A DNA stretch of 22,204 nt. Origin: a virus. The first letter of the stretch is position 1; every line of letters begins with the position of its first letter. The DNA is taken from the IMG/VR virus record IMGVR_UViG_3300020469_000294, positions 1 to 22,204 of that record, one strand, 5' to 3'. Shown in pieces: positions 1 to 7,320 of the stretch. The notes beneath the pieces were generated by a model that was given only the letters and a program-made list of their open reading frames with translations, ran no database searches and was not told the DNA's origin. A program made the translations under genes and the position numbers.

Positions 1-266
1 TAGTAGATGAGATGCAAAACTTGAATTTTCACGAATTAGATAGTATAATAACAAGAGTAGGAGATAACTGTAAAATATTGTTTTGTGGTGACTCTACTCA
101 AACGGATCTTACAAAGTCCAATGAGAAGAATGGCATCTTAGATTTTAAACGTATTATTGAGATCATGGAAGATGATTTCGGTATGGTTGAATTCGGTATA
201 GATGATATTGTTCGATCTGGTCTAGTAAGAAACTATTTGGTTACTAAACTTGCCTTGTCTTTATAA
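1..266 (+). CDS. phoH: PhoH-like ATPase, 3' end only (5' truncated by window)
   Basis: The reading frame is already open at the window edge (first full codon at base 3) and runs to TAA at 264-266, so only the last ~87 codons are visible. It opens with VDEMQN, the Walker B box of PhoH-family P-loop ATPases (acidic DE followed by MQN), and continues with GDSTQTDL, the second conserved PhoH block. PhoH-like proteins are common in marine T4-like phages; their biochemical role is poorly defined, and an ATPase or RNA-helicase-like activity is presumed from the fold. The Walker A half lies outside the window. The stop overlaps the next ATG (TAATG), so the following nuclease gene is probably translationally coupled. 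An internal ATG at base 12 is not the real start, because it falls within the Walker B motif. Confidence 0.85.
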   Translation, partial: VDEMQNLNFHELDSIITRVGDNCKILFCGDSTQTDLTKSNEKNGILDFKRIIEIMEDDFGMVEFGIDDIVRSGLVRNYLVTKLALSL

Positions 267-949
267 TGTTTACACACTTGAATAAACTTGGTGATTTTGA
301 GTTAGAAGCCAATACTATAGATGGAGTCAGATATTACACTCTTCCAAGTGGAAAGAAGGCTCCCTCTATCACCTCTATAACAAGTTTCTATAATCGTCAG
401 ACGTTTATCAAATGGCGTAAGAGAGTTGGGGAAGAGGAAGCCAATAAGATTACAAAAGTTGCCACAACAAGAGGAACCAAGTTCCATGATCTTGTAGAAC
501 AGTATCTTTTGAATAAGGATATTAATACTTTAGATATTCTTCCAACTACCAAGGCATTATTTCTTCACGGAAAAAAATACCTTGATAACATAAATAATAT
601 TCATGCTCTGGAAAAACCACTGTATAGTGAGTATTTTGGAATAGCTGGAAGAGTTGATTGTATTGCAGAGTATAATGGCCAATTAGCCATAATAGACTTC
701 AAAACATCTAAAAAAGTTAAACCAGAGAAGTGGTGTCAAAACTACTTTGTTCAAGAGACTGCGTATGCCTGTATGTACTATGAAATGACAGGCACTGCGG
801 TAGAGAAGATTGTTACCTTAATGGTATGTGAAAACGGAGACGTAAAAGTTTATGAAAAAAGAAACAAAAGTGACTATATTAAGCTTCTTACCAAGTATAT
901 TAAAGAATTTGTCACCCACAAACTCGGAGAGTATGGAGAAAGAAGTTAA
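266..949 (+). CDS. RecB-like PD-(D/E)XK nuclease
   Basis: A 227-residue protein with the layout of RecB-family (Cas4/AddB-type) PD-(D/E)XK exonucleases. An N-terminal helix carries H74 and E78 (TKFHDLVEQYL). The core motif pair is D131 in GRVDCIAEY and D144-x-K146 in AIIDFKT, and a QxxxY helix follows (Q163, Y167). These residues should coordinate the metal and cleave DNA. It probably degrades or processes DNA during phage replication or recombination; the exact substrate cannot be read from sequence. Its start overlaps the phoH stop by one base, there is no clear Shine-Dalgarno, and its 3' end overlaps the gp33 start by 17 bases, so it sits in a tight early or middle operon. Confidence 0.8.
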   Translation: MFTHLNKLGDFELEANTIDGVRYYTLPSGKKAPSITSITSFYNRQTFIKWRKRVGEEEANKITKVATTRGTKFHDLVEQYLLNKDINTLDILPTTKALFLHGKKYLDNINNIHALEKPLYSEYFGIAGRVDCIAEYNGQLAIIDFKTSKKVKPEKWCQNYFVQETAYACMYYEMTGTAVEKIVTLMVCENGDVKVYEKRNKSDYIKLLTKYIKEFVTHKLGEYGERS

Positions 950-1187
950 CGAACTACTGAAAGAGAAATTTCTCTGTCAGAATAAATTCACAAGTGATAT
1001 CGAGCAACTCGTTCTTACTACTGAACTCAATTATATTGAGGCATTAGTGAGTTATTGTGAAGAGAAGAACATAGAATTTGAATCAGTAGGTAAATTGATT
1101 TCTAAACCTCTTAAAGATAAGTTGAAAGCAGAAGCAACTGAACTAAATTATCTTAAGAGAACTTCGAGATCTAAATTACCGCTATGA
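933..1187 (+). CDS. 33: Late promoter transcription accessory protein gp33
   Basis: An 84-residue protein resembling the gp33 coactivator of T4-like cyanophages. In T4, gp33 binds host RNA polymerase and links it to the gp45 sliding clamp to activate late transcription. The recognisable stretch is a helix like FTSDIEQLVLTTELNYIEAL followed by a CEE-x-NIE-E-x-V segment and a KPLKDKLKAEATELNYL block. The frame is open upstream to an ATG at 852. I chose the ATG at 933 because family similarity begins there and GGAGA lies just upstream, although the spacing is only 2-3 nt. The short, Lys-rich C-terminus may be the clamp-contacting end, as in T4 (inference). The TGA stop overlaps the ATG of the next gene. 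Confidence 0.72.
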   Translation: MEKEVNELLKEKFLCQNKFTSDIEQLVLTTELNYIEALVSYCEEKNIEFESVGKLISKPLKDKLKAEATELNYLKRTSRSKLPL

Positions 1188-1471
1188 TATTCTGGATAGG
1201 GTTCACCATCATGTTTCTCAATGAGGGATTTGTGATGATGAGACATGTCTCGCCTTGGGCGGCCAAACAGAGAGAAAATCTTATAGAAAAATACGGTGAT
1301 GGTTGGCAAACCTTTCATGGTATAGTAGACTACGTTTGGGTGATTGTTGTAGCCTTAGGGTTTGCATTTTCATCTCACAGAGGTAGTCATTTATACGTTT
1401 TTCTCGCCTTCTGGGGTAGTGCATTTACTCTGATATATCTACCGATGTGGGTAGCTAAAACAGATAAATAG
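1184..1471 (+). CDS. Small membrane protein of unknown function
   Basis: A 95-residue protein whose ATG overlaps the gp33 stop (ATGA). Three hydrophobic segments are visible: residues ~1-18 (IFWIGFTIMFL), ~47-64 (YVWVIVVALGFAF) and ~68-90 (LYVFLAFWGSAFTLIYLPMW). Between the first two lies a charged loop (AAKQRENLIEKYGDGWQTFHG). It is probably an inner-membrane protein with three spans. I do not recognise a family. The location between the late-transcription coactivator gene and the DUF1825/gp32 pair suggests early or middle expression. Confidence 0.6.
   Translation: MIFWIGFTIMFLNEGFVMMRHVSPWAAKQRENLIEKYGDGWQTFHGIVDYVWVIVVALGFAFSSHRGSHLYVFLAFWGSAFTLIYLPMWVAKTDK
1463..1470 (+). promoter_or_regulatory. 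Candidate T4-type late promoter GATAAATA
   Basis: GATAAATA matches the T4 late element TATAAATA at 7 of 8 positions. It sits about 20 nt before the ATG at 1491, which would give a leader of roughly 15 nt containing the AGGAG ribosome site at 1481-1485. It overlaps the end of the preceding gene. The motif is short and AT-rich, so chance occurrence is quite possible. Confidence 0.3.
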
Positions 1472-1490
1472 ATATAGGACAGGAGTTATA

Positions 1491-1835
1491 ATGAGTACAT
1501 TTTTTAACGCCCCTGCAACCAGAGCCGCAATGGCCGAGATACAGGAGTTACAAGAAGATATTATGACAGGTATCGCTGTCAGAGGTATGAATCAACCTAC
1601 CTCTGAGGAAGGACATCTGTACATTAATAAAATGAGACAACTTCTCGAAAAGCAAAGAAATTTTATGTTTCGATTGCATTTGGAGACGGAAGATCCTGAC
1701 GCCCTTGAAATGAAAGAACAAATCTTAGAATCTGCAAAGTTTCTAGGATTAAAAGATGGACAGAATATAAGTCAGTTTTTTGAAACTCTATCGGACACGT
1801 TAGAGAAATTAGAAAATGATTTGCCTTCTAATTGA
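1491..1835 (+). CDS. DUF1825-like small protein
   Basis: A 114-residue, mostly helical acidic protein. Its FF near the N-terminus, the central pattern HLYINKMRQLLEKQRNFMFRL and the trailing LG....ISQFF..L..TLEKLE resemble the DUF1825 proteins of cyanobacteria, which are ~110 residues and of unknown function. A clear AGGAG at 1481-1485 sets the start. It lies directly upstream of gp32. If the DUF1825 assignment is right, it is one more link to a cyanobacterial host. The assignment is by remembered family pattern, not by alignment. Confidence 0.6.
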   Translation: MSTFFNAPATRAAMAEIQELQEDIMTGIAVRGMNQPTSEEGHLYINKMRQLLEKQRNFMFRLHLETEDPDALEMKEQILESAKFLGLKDGQNISQFFETLSDTLEKLENDLPSN

Positions 1836-1860
1836 CACAGACATCATTATCTGTTATAAT
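1832..1860 (+). promoter_or_regulatory. Perfect-consensus sigma70 promoter for gp32
   Basis: TTGACA (1832-1837), a 17-nt spacer, then TATAAT (1855-1860), with TG at 1852-1853 forming an extended -10. All 12 hexamer bases match consensus and the spacer is the optimal length. Transcription should start near 1867, leaving a ~33-nt leader with GGAGA (1888-1892) seven bases before the gp32 ATG. The -35 box overlaps the TGA stop of the upstream gene. This looks like a host-polymerase-driven early promoter. Confidence 0.88.
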
Positions 1861-1899
1861 ATAAACAATCCAACAATACAAAAATACGGAGAATACTAA

Positions 1900-2811
1900 A
1901 TGTCATTTGCTGCATTAAAGAAACAATCTAAAGCAGGGTCTCTCACAGAGAGATTAATGAAAAAAGTTGAGAAACTCAACGAAAAAGGTGGTAGTAATAC
2001 AGACGAACGCCTCTGGAAACCAGCGGTAGATAAGGCGGGTAACGGATACGCAGTTATTCGATTCCTCCCTGCACATGCTAATGCTGAATTGCCATGGACT
2101 CAAGTATGGAGTCATGCATTTCAAGGGCCAGGCGGTTGGTACATTGAGAACAGTTTAACTACTGTTGGTAAAAACGATCCTGTCGGAGAACTTAACAGAA
2201 CTCTTTGGAATAGTGGTCGTGAATCTGATAAAGATATTGCTCGTAAGCAAAAACGTAAGTTATCTTACTATGCAAACGTTTACATCGTAAAAGATTCAAG
2301 TAATCCTGAGAACGAAGGACAAGTCAAACTATACAAGTTTGGTAAGAAGATCTTTGATAAGATCACTGCTTCTATGCAACCTGAGTTTGAAGATGAAGAA
2401 CCAATCAATCCTTTTGATTTCTGGAAAGGTGCAAACTTTAAATTGAAAATCAAACAGGTAGCTGGATTCTGGAACTATGATAGTTCAGAGTTTGGTAAAG
2501 TGGAAACACTTTTAGATGATGATGCTGAATTAGAAAAGATCTATGATAAAATCTATGATCTTACTGAGTTCACAGCTCCTGATCAGTTCAAGAGTTATGA
2601 AGAACTTAAAGCACGTTTAGACTCTGTTCTTGCTAGAAAGACAGTTGTTACACCTCAAGTTGACACTGAGGACTTAGAAGATCTAAGTGAAGGAAAACGT
2701 CCGTCACAAGCAGAACTAGATCAGATATCTAATTTATCTGCTGCTGCAACGGAAACCACGGAAGATGAAGATGACGCACTGAGTTATTTTCAAAAACTCG
2801 CCGAAGAGTAA
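1900..2811 (+). CDS. 32: Single-stranded DNA-binding protein gp32
   Basis: A 303-residue homologue of T4 gp32, which coats ssDNA at replication forks and in recombination and repair. A basic N-terminal arm (ALKKQSKAGSL) would mediate cooperativity. The OB core begins with the signature WKPAVDKAGNGYAVIRFLP (residues ~39-57) and includes WYIENS, YYANVYIVKD, GKKIFDKI and GANFKLKIKQVAGFWNYD. A highly acidic C-terminal tail (TETTEDEDD) is the usual partner-docking region. The T4 zinc ligands His64-Cys77-Cys87-Cys90 are not kept: H72 remains, but S85 and the DPVGE segment replace the cysteines, and the protein contains no cysteine at all. The gene is monocistronic, with its own promoter upstream and a strong terminator downstream. 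Confidence 0.95.
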   Translation: MSFAALKKQSKAGSLTERLMKKVEKLNEKGGSNTDERLWKPAVDKAGNGYAVIRFLPAHANAELPWTQVWSHAFQGPGGWYIENSLTTVGKNDPVGELNRTLWNSGRESDKDIARKQKRKLSYYANVYIVKDSSNPENEGQVKLYKFGKKIFDKITASMQPEFEDEEPINPFDFWKGANFKLKIKQVAGFWNYDSSEFGKVETLLDDDAELEKIYDKIYDLTEFTAPDQFKSYEELKARLDSVLARKTVVTPQVDTEDLEDLSEGKRPSQAELDQISNLSAAATETTEDEDDALSYFQKLAEE

Positions 2812-2820
2812 ACAATAAGA

Positions 2821-2846
2821 AAGGGGTCTCACGACCCCTTTTTTTT
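2821..2846. terminator. Strong intrinsic terminator between convergent gp32 and gp53
   Basis: A perfect hairpin with arms AAGGGGTC (2821-2828) and GACCCCTT (2833-2840), a TCAC loop and a run of eight T ending at 2846. It terminates gp32 transcription. Read on the - strand, the hairpin is followed by CTTTCTTATT, a weaker U-rich tract, so it probably also stops the gp53 transcript, whose TAA lies at its edge. Confidence 0.92.
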
Positions 2847-3591
2847 ATGCCCCACTAAGTCTTGGGTTGTATACTTTCTTTAATCCTTTGCTAACAAAGT
2901 CGCTTGAAGGTCGGTATTTCATAATTCTTCTCATATCACTTAGATACAGATCTAAGTAATCCTCTTTTAGAATTCTTATTCTTCTTTTTGCATCATTTTC
3001 ATTAACTTCATATTGATAGTTAGAAACTGAAAATACATTACTGCTTAGTACCTTATCGCCATTCGCATCTTTAACTGTTCCTACATTATCTACTGTTGAT
3101 GTTACATTAAGAGTTTCTCCAGCAAAGCTAATTTCTGCTTGAAGAGTATCATCCAAATAACTACAATCGAAATTGGAATCTACTTTAAGACCTTCTGGAA
3201 CTACTAATCTAGCTTTCTGATCCATGAATAACTCAGTATTATAATGATGAATCTCGGTTAATGCACTTTCACTACCATATTTTTCAAGAATATAATTTTG
3301 AAAATCAACAGCATTTAAAGGCCATTGTTCATGATAGTTGATAATGTTATTTGTTGTTAGAACAACCCAGTCATAACGAGGATCTCCATATACTGCCTCT
3401 GCTGTTTGATCTGGTCTTTCATCTCCAACAATCATATAGTCACTAAACGCAGTGGCCACTCTTGCAAAATCATCACGAAGTTTTGGTCTTTTGAATATGT
3501 TTTTTACCCTAATAGTTTCATTGCTAGAACTTCTGTCTGTAGTTCTAGAAACGTAATCTATATCTGGGAAGTAAGAAAAATATGAGGCCAT
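2845..3591 (-). CDS. 53: Baseplate wedge subunit gp53
   Basis: A 248-residue protein with the gp53 pattern: N-terminal YFSYFPDIDY, then VKNIFKRPKLRDDF, the segment VGDERPDQTAEAVYGDPRYDWVVLTTNNI, and EQWPLNAVDFQNYILEKYGS. In T4, gp53 is the last wedge component and cements wedges around the hub through a LysM-like domain. This protein is longer than T4 gp53 (about 196 residues). The extra length lies in a central beta-rich region around residues 130-200, which may be a cyanophage-specific insertion. The start ATG overlaps the gp48 stop region by one base. Confidence 0.88.
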   Translation of the reverse strand: MASYFSYFPDIDYVSRTTDRSSSNETIRVKNIFKRPKLRDDFARVATAFSDYMIVGDERPDQTAEAVYGDPRYDWVVLTTNNIINYHEQWPLNAVDFQNYILEKYGSESALTEIHHYNTELFMDQKARLVVPEGLKVDSNFDCSYLDDTLQAEISFAGETLNVTSTVDNVGTVKDANGDKVLSSNVFSVSNYQYEVNENDAKRRIRILKEDYLDLYLSDMRRIMKYRPSSDFVSKGLKKVYNPRLSGA

Positions 3592-5324
3592 TAGTATCCT
3601 ATCTCCGCAGTGTCAGGGTCGTTTTGTTTGATGAAACTAATAGGGAATAAATCTCCAAGAGAGCCTGGATCATCACTATTATATGCTCTTCCATTAGCAA
3701 CATCTTTTGTGTAATCTGTATTGTATATAGGTTCAAGTTCATTAAATCTGAGGGTCATTACTACAGAAACTGGCATCCCATTATCATATGCCATCCACTG
3801 TCCTTCTGGAGCATAGTTGACACTGATGTCTGTCAGAGCACATGGTTTAAATTTATTTACTCCCATAATATCTTTTTTGTTCTTAGTTAAGTATCTGAGT
3901 CTGAATATATTAGGTGTACCTAAGAAATATGATGGCCCTCCAGCTTTACCACTATCCTTTGCACCACTTTCCATCTTTTTAAGTTTCCTAGGAGCAGACC
4001 ACTGTTTGAAGGCACGAATAATCATTCTCACATTAGCAGCCTCTAATTCATCTCTAGGACTCATTTGCCATTGAAACTCAAAAGATCTTAGAGCGACACC
4101 AGTAAACAGAAGTTCTGTGTTTGAGTTTGCAACAACTCCTACAGTCCTAGAAAGAATCGCTTCTGGTGGAATATCATATCCCATATTACTTGACAACTGA
4201 CTTATCATATTGGCAGTCATAGCCGCTCTACCTGTTTCTCTTTGCATCCTCTCTCTTGCTTGTCCAGCTCTCCTAGTAATACCACCCATAAAGAAATTAT
4301 CAAAAAATATAGTACTCCTCAATGGGTTTGTAGATGTCTGTTGGATTGCTGTTCCAGATCCAGCGTTCATTTCGCCATCATCCCACATTCTTGGGTTTCC
4401 ATCCATCATATTATTAGGCATTGGTAGTTTGATACCAGCACCTAATTTTTTTCTGAATGGTGATGATCTCTGAAATCCAAATCCAACGTTAGTAGATCCA
4501 TCACCTCTGTTACGAGAATTCAAAGCATCTGCATACGGAGGATTATATCCATAGCATTGGATGAACATATGATCCATATTATTCATCATATCCATAGGAT
4601 ACTTTACAATTTTCCTAAACAATACATCACTGTCCATATCATAATCACTTATATTATGAAATGTTCCAAAACCTCTAGTAGAATTAAGTGCTCTAGTAAT
4701 TAAGTTTTTTTTATGATCTGTATTAACACCAAATCTGTTTGGATTATAACTTGATAACGCTACAGCATTTTCTATATTAAATTGTCCCTGATTACTTTTG
4801 CTATGGTCGTAGTCGTCACTATTTGCACTATAAAATGAAGCTTCATTAAAACTTACAACGTTAACGGTTTCTACTTCACCAGTATTCAAGTTTAATTTCT
4901 TTTCAGTTTTGTAGTCTTCTGATCCCTCATCTAACCATGCTGGAGCCTCATCGCCACCGCCTGTTGTTTGTATTGTTTGTTTTATCCCATTCTTAATAGT
5001 GTTATCAATTCTCTTTCTATCCTCTTCATCTAAGAAATAACTTTGACCATCATTCCTCTTCATCAAATCTAGATTCCATACACCATTTGCATAAATTGGT
5101 TCAGCATTTGGAACAACCTTTCCGTTTCTATCTACAGGTAAAACTCGAGCATTTCCTGACTCAGAATCATAAAATAGACGATAACTTTGTACGATTCCAC
5201 CAGCTGTATCCTGTGCAAGACCGTCAACAGCACTTCTGCCTTGTACATGTTGTATGACTTCATATTTGAGTGGATTTATCTCATCTCCAGCGCCTGCATT
5301 TGTTATTGGTTCTGCTTGAGTCAT
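3591..5324 (-). CDS. 48: Baseplate tail-tube cap protein gp48
   Basis: A 577-residue protein. The C-terminal ~220 residues carry the gp48 features: NTELLFTGVALRSFEFQWQM, SPRDELEAANVRMIIRAFKQW, SYFLGTPNIFRLRYL, FKPCALTDISVNYAPEG and the closing block LRFNELEPIYNTDY. In T4, gp48 sits on the hub and, with gp54, starts tail-tube polymerisation. T4 gp48 is only about 364 residues; here the N-terminal ~250 residues are an extra, polar, Asn/Asp-rich region. A GGAGAA seven bases before the ATG sets the start. It is followed by gp53 in the same transcript. Confidence 0.85.
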   Translation of the reverse strand: MTQAEPITNAGAGDEINPLKYEVIQHVQGRSAVDGLAQDTAGGIVQSYRLFYDSESGNARVLPVDRNGKVVPNAEPIYANGVWNLDLMKRNDGQSYFLDEEDRKRIDNTIKNGIKQTIQTTGGGDEAPAWLDEGSEDYKTEKKLNLNTGEVETVNVVSFNEASFYSANSDDYDHSKSNQGQFNIENAVALSSYNPNRFGVNTDHKKNLITRALNSTRGFGTFHNISDYDMDSDVLFRKIVKYPMDMMNNMDHMFIQCYGYNPPYADALNSRNRGDGSTNVGFGFQRSSPFRKKLGAGIKLPMPNNMMDGNPRMWDDGEMNAGSGTAIQQTSTNPLRSTIFFDNFFMGGITRRAGQARERMQRETGRAAMTANMISQLSSNMGYDIPPEAILSRTVGVVANSNTELLFTGVALRSFEFQWQMSPRDELEAANVRMIIRAFKQWSAPRKLKKMESGAKDSGKAGGPSYFLGTPNIFRLRYLTKNKKDIMGVNKFKPCALTDISVNYAPEGQWMAYDNGMPVSVVMTLRFNELEPIYNTDYTKDVANGRAYNSDDPGSLGDLFPISFIKQNDPDTAEIGY

Positions 5325-5818
5325 TATTTTCTCCAGTTAAACGCTCTGTTCTTAGGGTATGTTCTTCCTGACTTACTGATGAATCTTTCTGTAGGAAGTA
5401 ATGAAATGCCGCCCCAATCTTCAGTCTTAGGTACTTTATATAGAGTGCCCATTCCAGAAAATAGGTATTTGTGTATACTATTTTTGGGTACTACAGACCC
5501 GCCACCGCTATTTAGTAAGCTTTCTGCAACTGCATCACGATAATCTGGATTGATGTAATGTAAATTGCATCCTAAGAACCCATCTCCGTCAAATCTTAGG
5601 GCTACTGCTAATGGTTGAACATCCCAGAATGGATACTTTTCTGGATATGCAACACTATATGAGAAAAAGAATAGAGATCCTAGTGTGATACCACCAGTGT
5701 CTATTGTATCTGAATCCTCCACTTGCAGATCAGCCAGAGCACTCTCTAGTGCATTGACATACCAAGCACTACTTTTTGTATAACCTCCAGTTTGTTCTTT
5801 AATATCTTCTACGATCAT
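5324..5818 (-). CDS. Conserved T4-like phage protein of unknown function
   Basis: A 164-residue protein. The pattern WYVNALESAL at the N-terminus, then TLGSLFFFSYSVAYPEKYPFWDVQPLAVAL and GDGFLGCNLHYINPDYRDA, recalls a small conserved protein found near virion genes in T4-like phages (a xxPYyDxxPL ... GFLGxNLHYL signature). I cannot assign it a T4 gene number. It lies between gp4 (its ATG overlaps the gp4 3' end by 20 bases) and gp48, so a role in virion assembly is likely. No strong ribosome-binding site precedes the start, which again suggests coupling. Confidence 0.6.
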   Translation of the reverse strand: MIVEDIKEQTGGYTKSSAWYVNALESALADLQVEDSDTIDTGGITLGSLFFFSYSVAYPEKYPFWDVQPLAVALRFDGDGFLGCNLHYINPDYRDAVAESLLNSGGGSVVPKNSIHKYLFSGMGTLYKVPKTEDWGGISLLPTERFISKSGRTYPKNRAFNWRK

Positions 5819-6257
5819 GTGAGATGCCTAAATCGTCTTCGGTCATAATTTTAAATTCATATTTTCTATCAGCACAGTATTGTTCTGCTGCCTTCCACTT
5901 TGCTTCATTTATAACCCATGCTTGAACATCATGAGCCCATGATTTACTTCTCCTCTTAGGATTCTTAGGTGGAGCTTTACATTGTTTTTTTGGTTTTACC
6001 TCAATTACCACAGATCTTTTCTTTCCATTTGAATCTTGATACTTGATAAAAAAGTCGGGGAAGTATCTGTGCATCTTTCTATCTAAAGGATTTTTATATG
6101 GTATCCAAAACTCTTCTGATTGCCATTGACTTATATTTTCTGTTAAATCACAGTATTCCATAAACTTTTTTTCCCAAAGAGAACGATAAATGATCTGTGT
6201 GGGATCGCCTTTGTACTTTTTAGTATATTTTGGTTTAAATTTTCCTTTATAAGCCAT
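5799..6257 (-). CDS. 4: Head completion protein gp4
   Basis: A 152-residue homologue of T4 gp4 (genes 50/65), which acts after DNA packaging so that heads can join tails. The N-terminus MAYKGKFKP..TKKYKGDPTQIIYRSLWEKKF lines up with T4 gp4 from its first residue, so I start at 6257 rather than at an in-frame ATG at 6278. The latter would also lie almost at the expected transcription start of the promoter at 6284-6291. A TnsA/PD-(D/E)XK-like core is visible, with E29 in WEKK, D68 in RYFPDFFI and E86-x-K88 in VIEVKPKK, consistent with a nuclease fold. A C-terminal KWKAAEQYC...FKIMTED completes the family pattern. Confidence 0.88.
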   Translation of the reverse strand: MAYKGKFKPKYTKKYKGDPTQIIYRSLWEKKFMEYCDLTENISQWQSEEFWIPYKNPLDRKMHRYFPDFFIKYQDSNGKKRSVVIEVKPKKQCKAPPKNPKRRSKSWAHDVQAWVINEAKWKAAEQYCADRKYEFKIMTEDDLGISHDRRRY

Positions 6258-6282
6258 ATACATAGTATGGTAAGTCATAACT

Positions 6283-6294
6283 TTATTTAGATGG
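6283..6294 (-). promoter_or_regulatory. Candidate late promoter for the gp4-gp53 operon
   Basis: On the - strand this reads CCATCTAAATAA, and the core TCTAAATA (6291-6284) resembles the T4-like late element TATAAATA. The identical 12-mer occurs upstream of gp26 on the + strand at 7290-7301. The expected start site near 6278 gives a ~20-nt leader to the gp4 ATG at 6257. The element overlaps the start codon of the divergent gene at 6291. Confidence 0.5.
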
Positions 6295-7286
6295 TTACAC
6301 CGATAGGTTCAATTAAGAAATATTTTCAAAAAGTAGGGCCATTGCTTGCGGGCACTGATGTAGGGACATTTGATCTACAAGATCCTCAATCCCTTTTAAA
6401 TTTTGAGACGGCATTAGGAGCTCCTTCTCTATCTAATTATTTCAAAGTTTCGATGGAACTTGCTCCACAAAATGCATCTTCATCAAGGTCTCAAGGTTCG
6501 GATAGTTCACAGACATTAGATGAAATTAAGCAAGAGTCACAAGATAAAAAGGTGGCTGCAAACTTAAATCAATGGTTAACAAGTGCTGGATGTTTTGACG
6601 GTGCTTTTAAACAAAGAAGATATGAACTACTTGCAAGTGAGGCCGCATTGCCAGGCACAAATATGCAAGTTGTACAGGAAGTTGGTAGTAGACAGGGTAT
6701 AAGAGAGAGATTTGCTACACAAAGGGCATACACTGATATTGCTATCTCATTTTATGTGACACATGATTATAAAACTCTCAGATTGTTTCAAGAGTGGATG
6801 AATTATATGAATCCACTTTTCACAGGTGAGGAAGGAACAACCGCAGAAAAATCCGAAATGGGTGGATATCCTAGCTCAGATGACAGAAATGCGTTTTATA
6901 GATTTAGATATCCAAATCAGTATAAAAGAGACATTCAAATTACTAAATTTGAAAGAGATGTAAACTTTGGTAATACTGGTAGACAATTTAGGGACGGTAG
7001 AGTTGCAGAGATAAGAACACAAGGTGATGCCTCTTCTATAAATTTTCCAGTAGGTTATGGTGGTAATAATTATAAAGAAGATTATCAACCGAATGTGATA
7101 AGTTACAACTTTGTAAATGCATTTCCAATATCAATACAAGATATACAGTTGAGTTATGGCGCTGGTCAAGTTTTAAAAGTCACGGTTGATTTTTCTTACG
7201 ATAGATATTTCATAGTACAGTCAACTAAAGATAACATTGAAGCTACAAGTCCACTAGGAATAACTCCCCCAACTTTGAGTTCCTAA
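6291..7286 (+). CDS. Tail-tube-like baseplate protein, probable gp54 equivalent
   Basis: A 331-residue protein. The C-terminal half has the beta-strand pattern of the tail-tube fold: YRFRYPNQYKRDIQITKFERD, VISYNFVNAFPISIQDIQLSY and VLKVTVDFSYDRYFI, close to the gp19/gp54 strand order. The length matches T4 gp54 (about 320), the tail-tube initiator that sits above gp48, and gp48 is encoded nearby, so gp54 is the best guess; gp19-related tube protein is the alternative. The N-terminal region includes a Ser/Gln-rich linker (residues ~60-80). No Shine-Dalgarno precedes the ATG, and its first base overlaps the divergent late-promoter element. Confidence 0.6.
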   Translation: MVTPIGSIKKYFQKVGPLLAGTDVGTFDLQDPQSLLNFETALGAPSLSNYFKVSMELAPQNASSSRSQGSDSSQTLDEIKQESQDKKVAANLNQWLTSAGCFDGAFKQRRYELLASEAALPGTNMQVVQEVGSRQGIRERFATQRAYTDIAISFYVTHDYKTLRLFQEWMNYMNPLFTGEEGTTAEKSEMGGYPSSDDRNAFYRFRYPNQYKRDIQITKFERDVNFGNTGRQFRDGRVAEIRTQGDASSINFPVGYGGNNYKEDYQPNVISYNFVNAFPISIQDIQLSYGAGQVLKVTVDFSYDRYFIVQSTKDNIEATSPLGITPPTLSS

Positions 7287-7289
7287 AAC

Positions 7290-7301
7290 CCATCTAAATA
7301 A
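7290..7301 (+). promoter_or_regulatory. Candidate late promoter for the gp26/tail operon
   Basis: CCATCTAAATAA in the 34-nt gap between the tube-like gene and gp26, identical over 12 bases to the element in front of gp4 on the other strand. The core TCTAAATA (7293-7300) matches a T4-like late -10 element at 7 of 8 positions, and transcription would begin near 7306, about 15 nt before the gp26 ATG. No ribosome-binding site is visible in that leader. Confidence 0.5.
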
Positions 7302-7320
7302 TAACGAATAATTACTTATT

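Noticed and set aside
852-932. 27-residue N-terminal extension of gp33
   Set aside because: It would overlap the nuclease gene by 98 bases, and gp33 similarity starts only after the ATG at 933.
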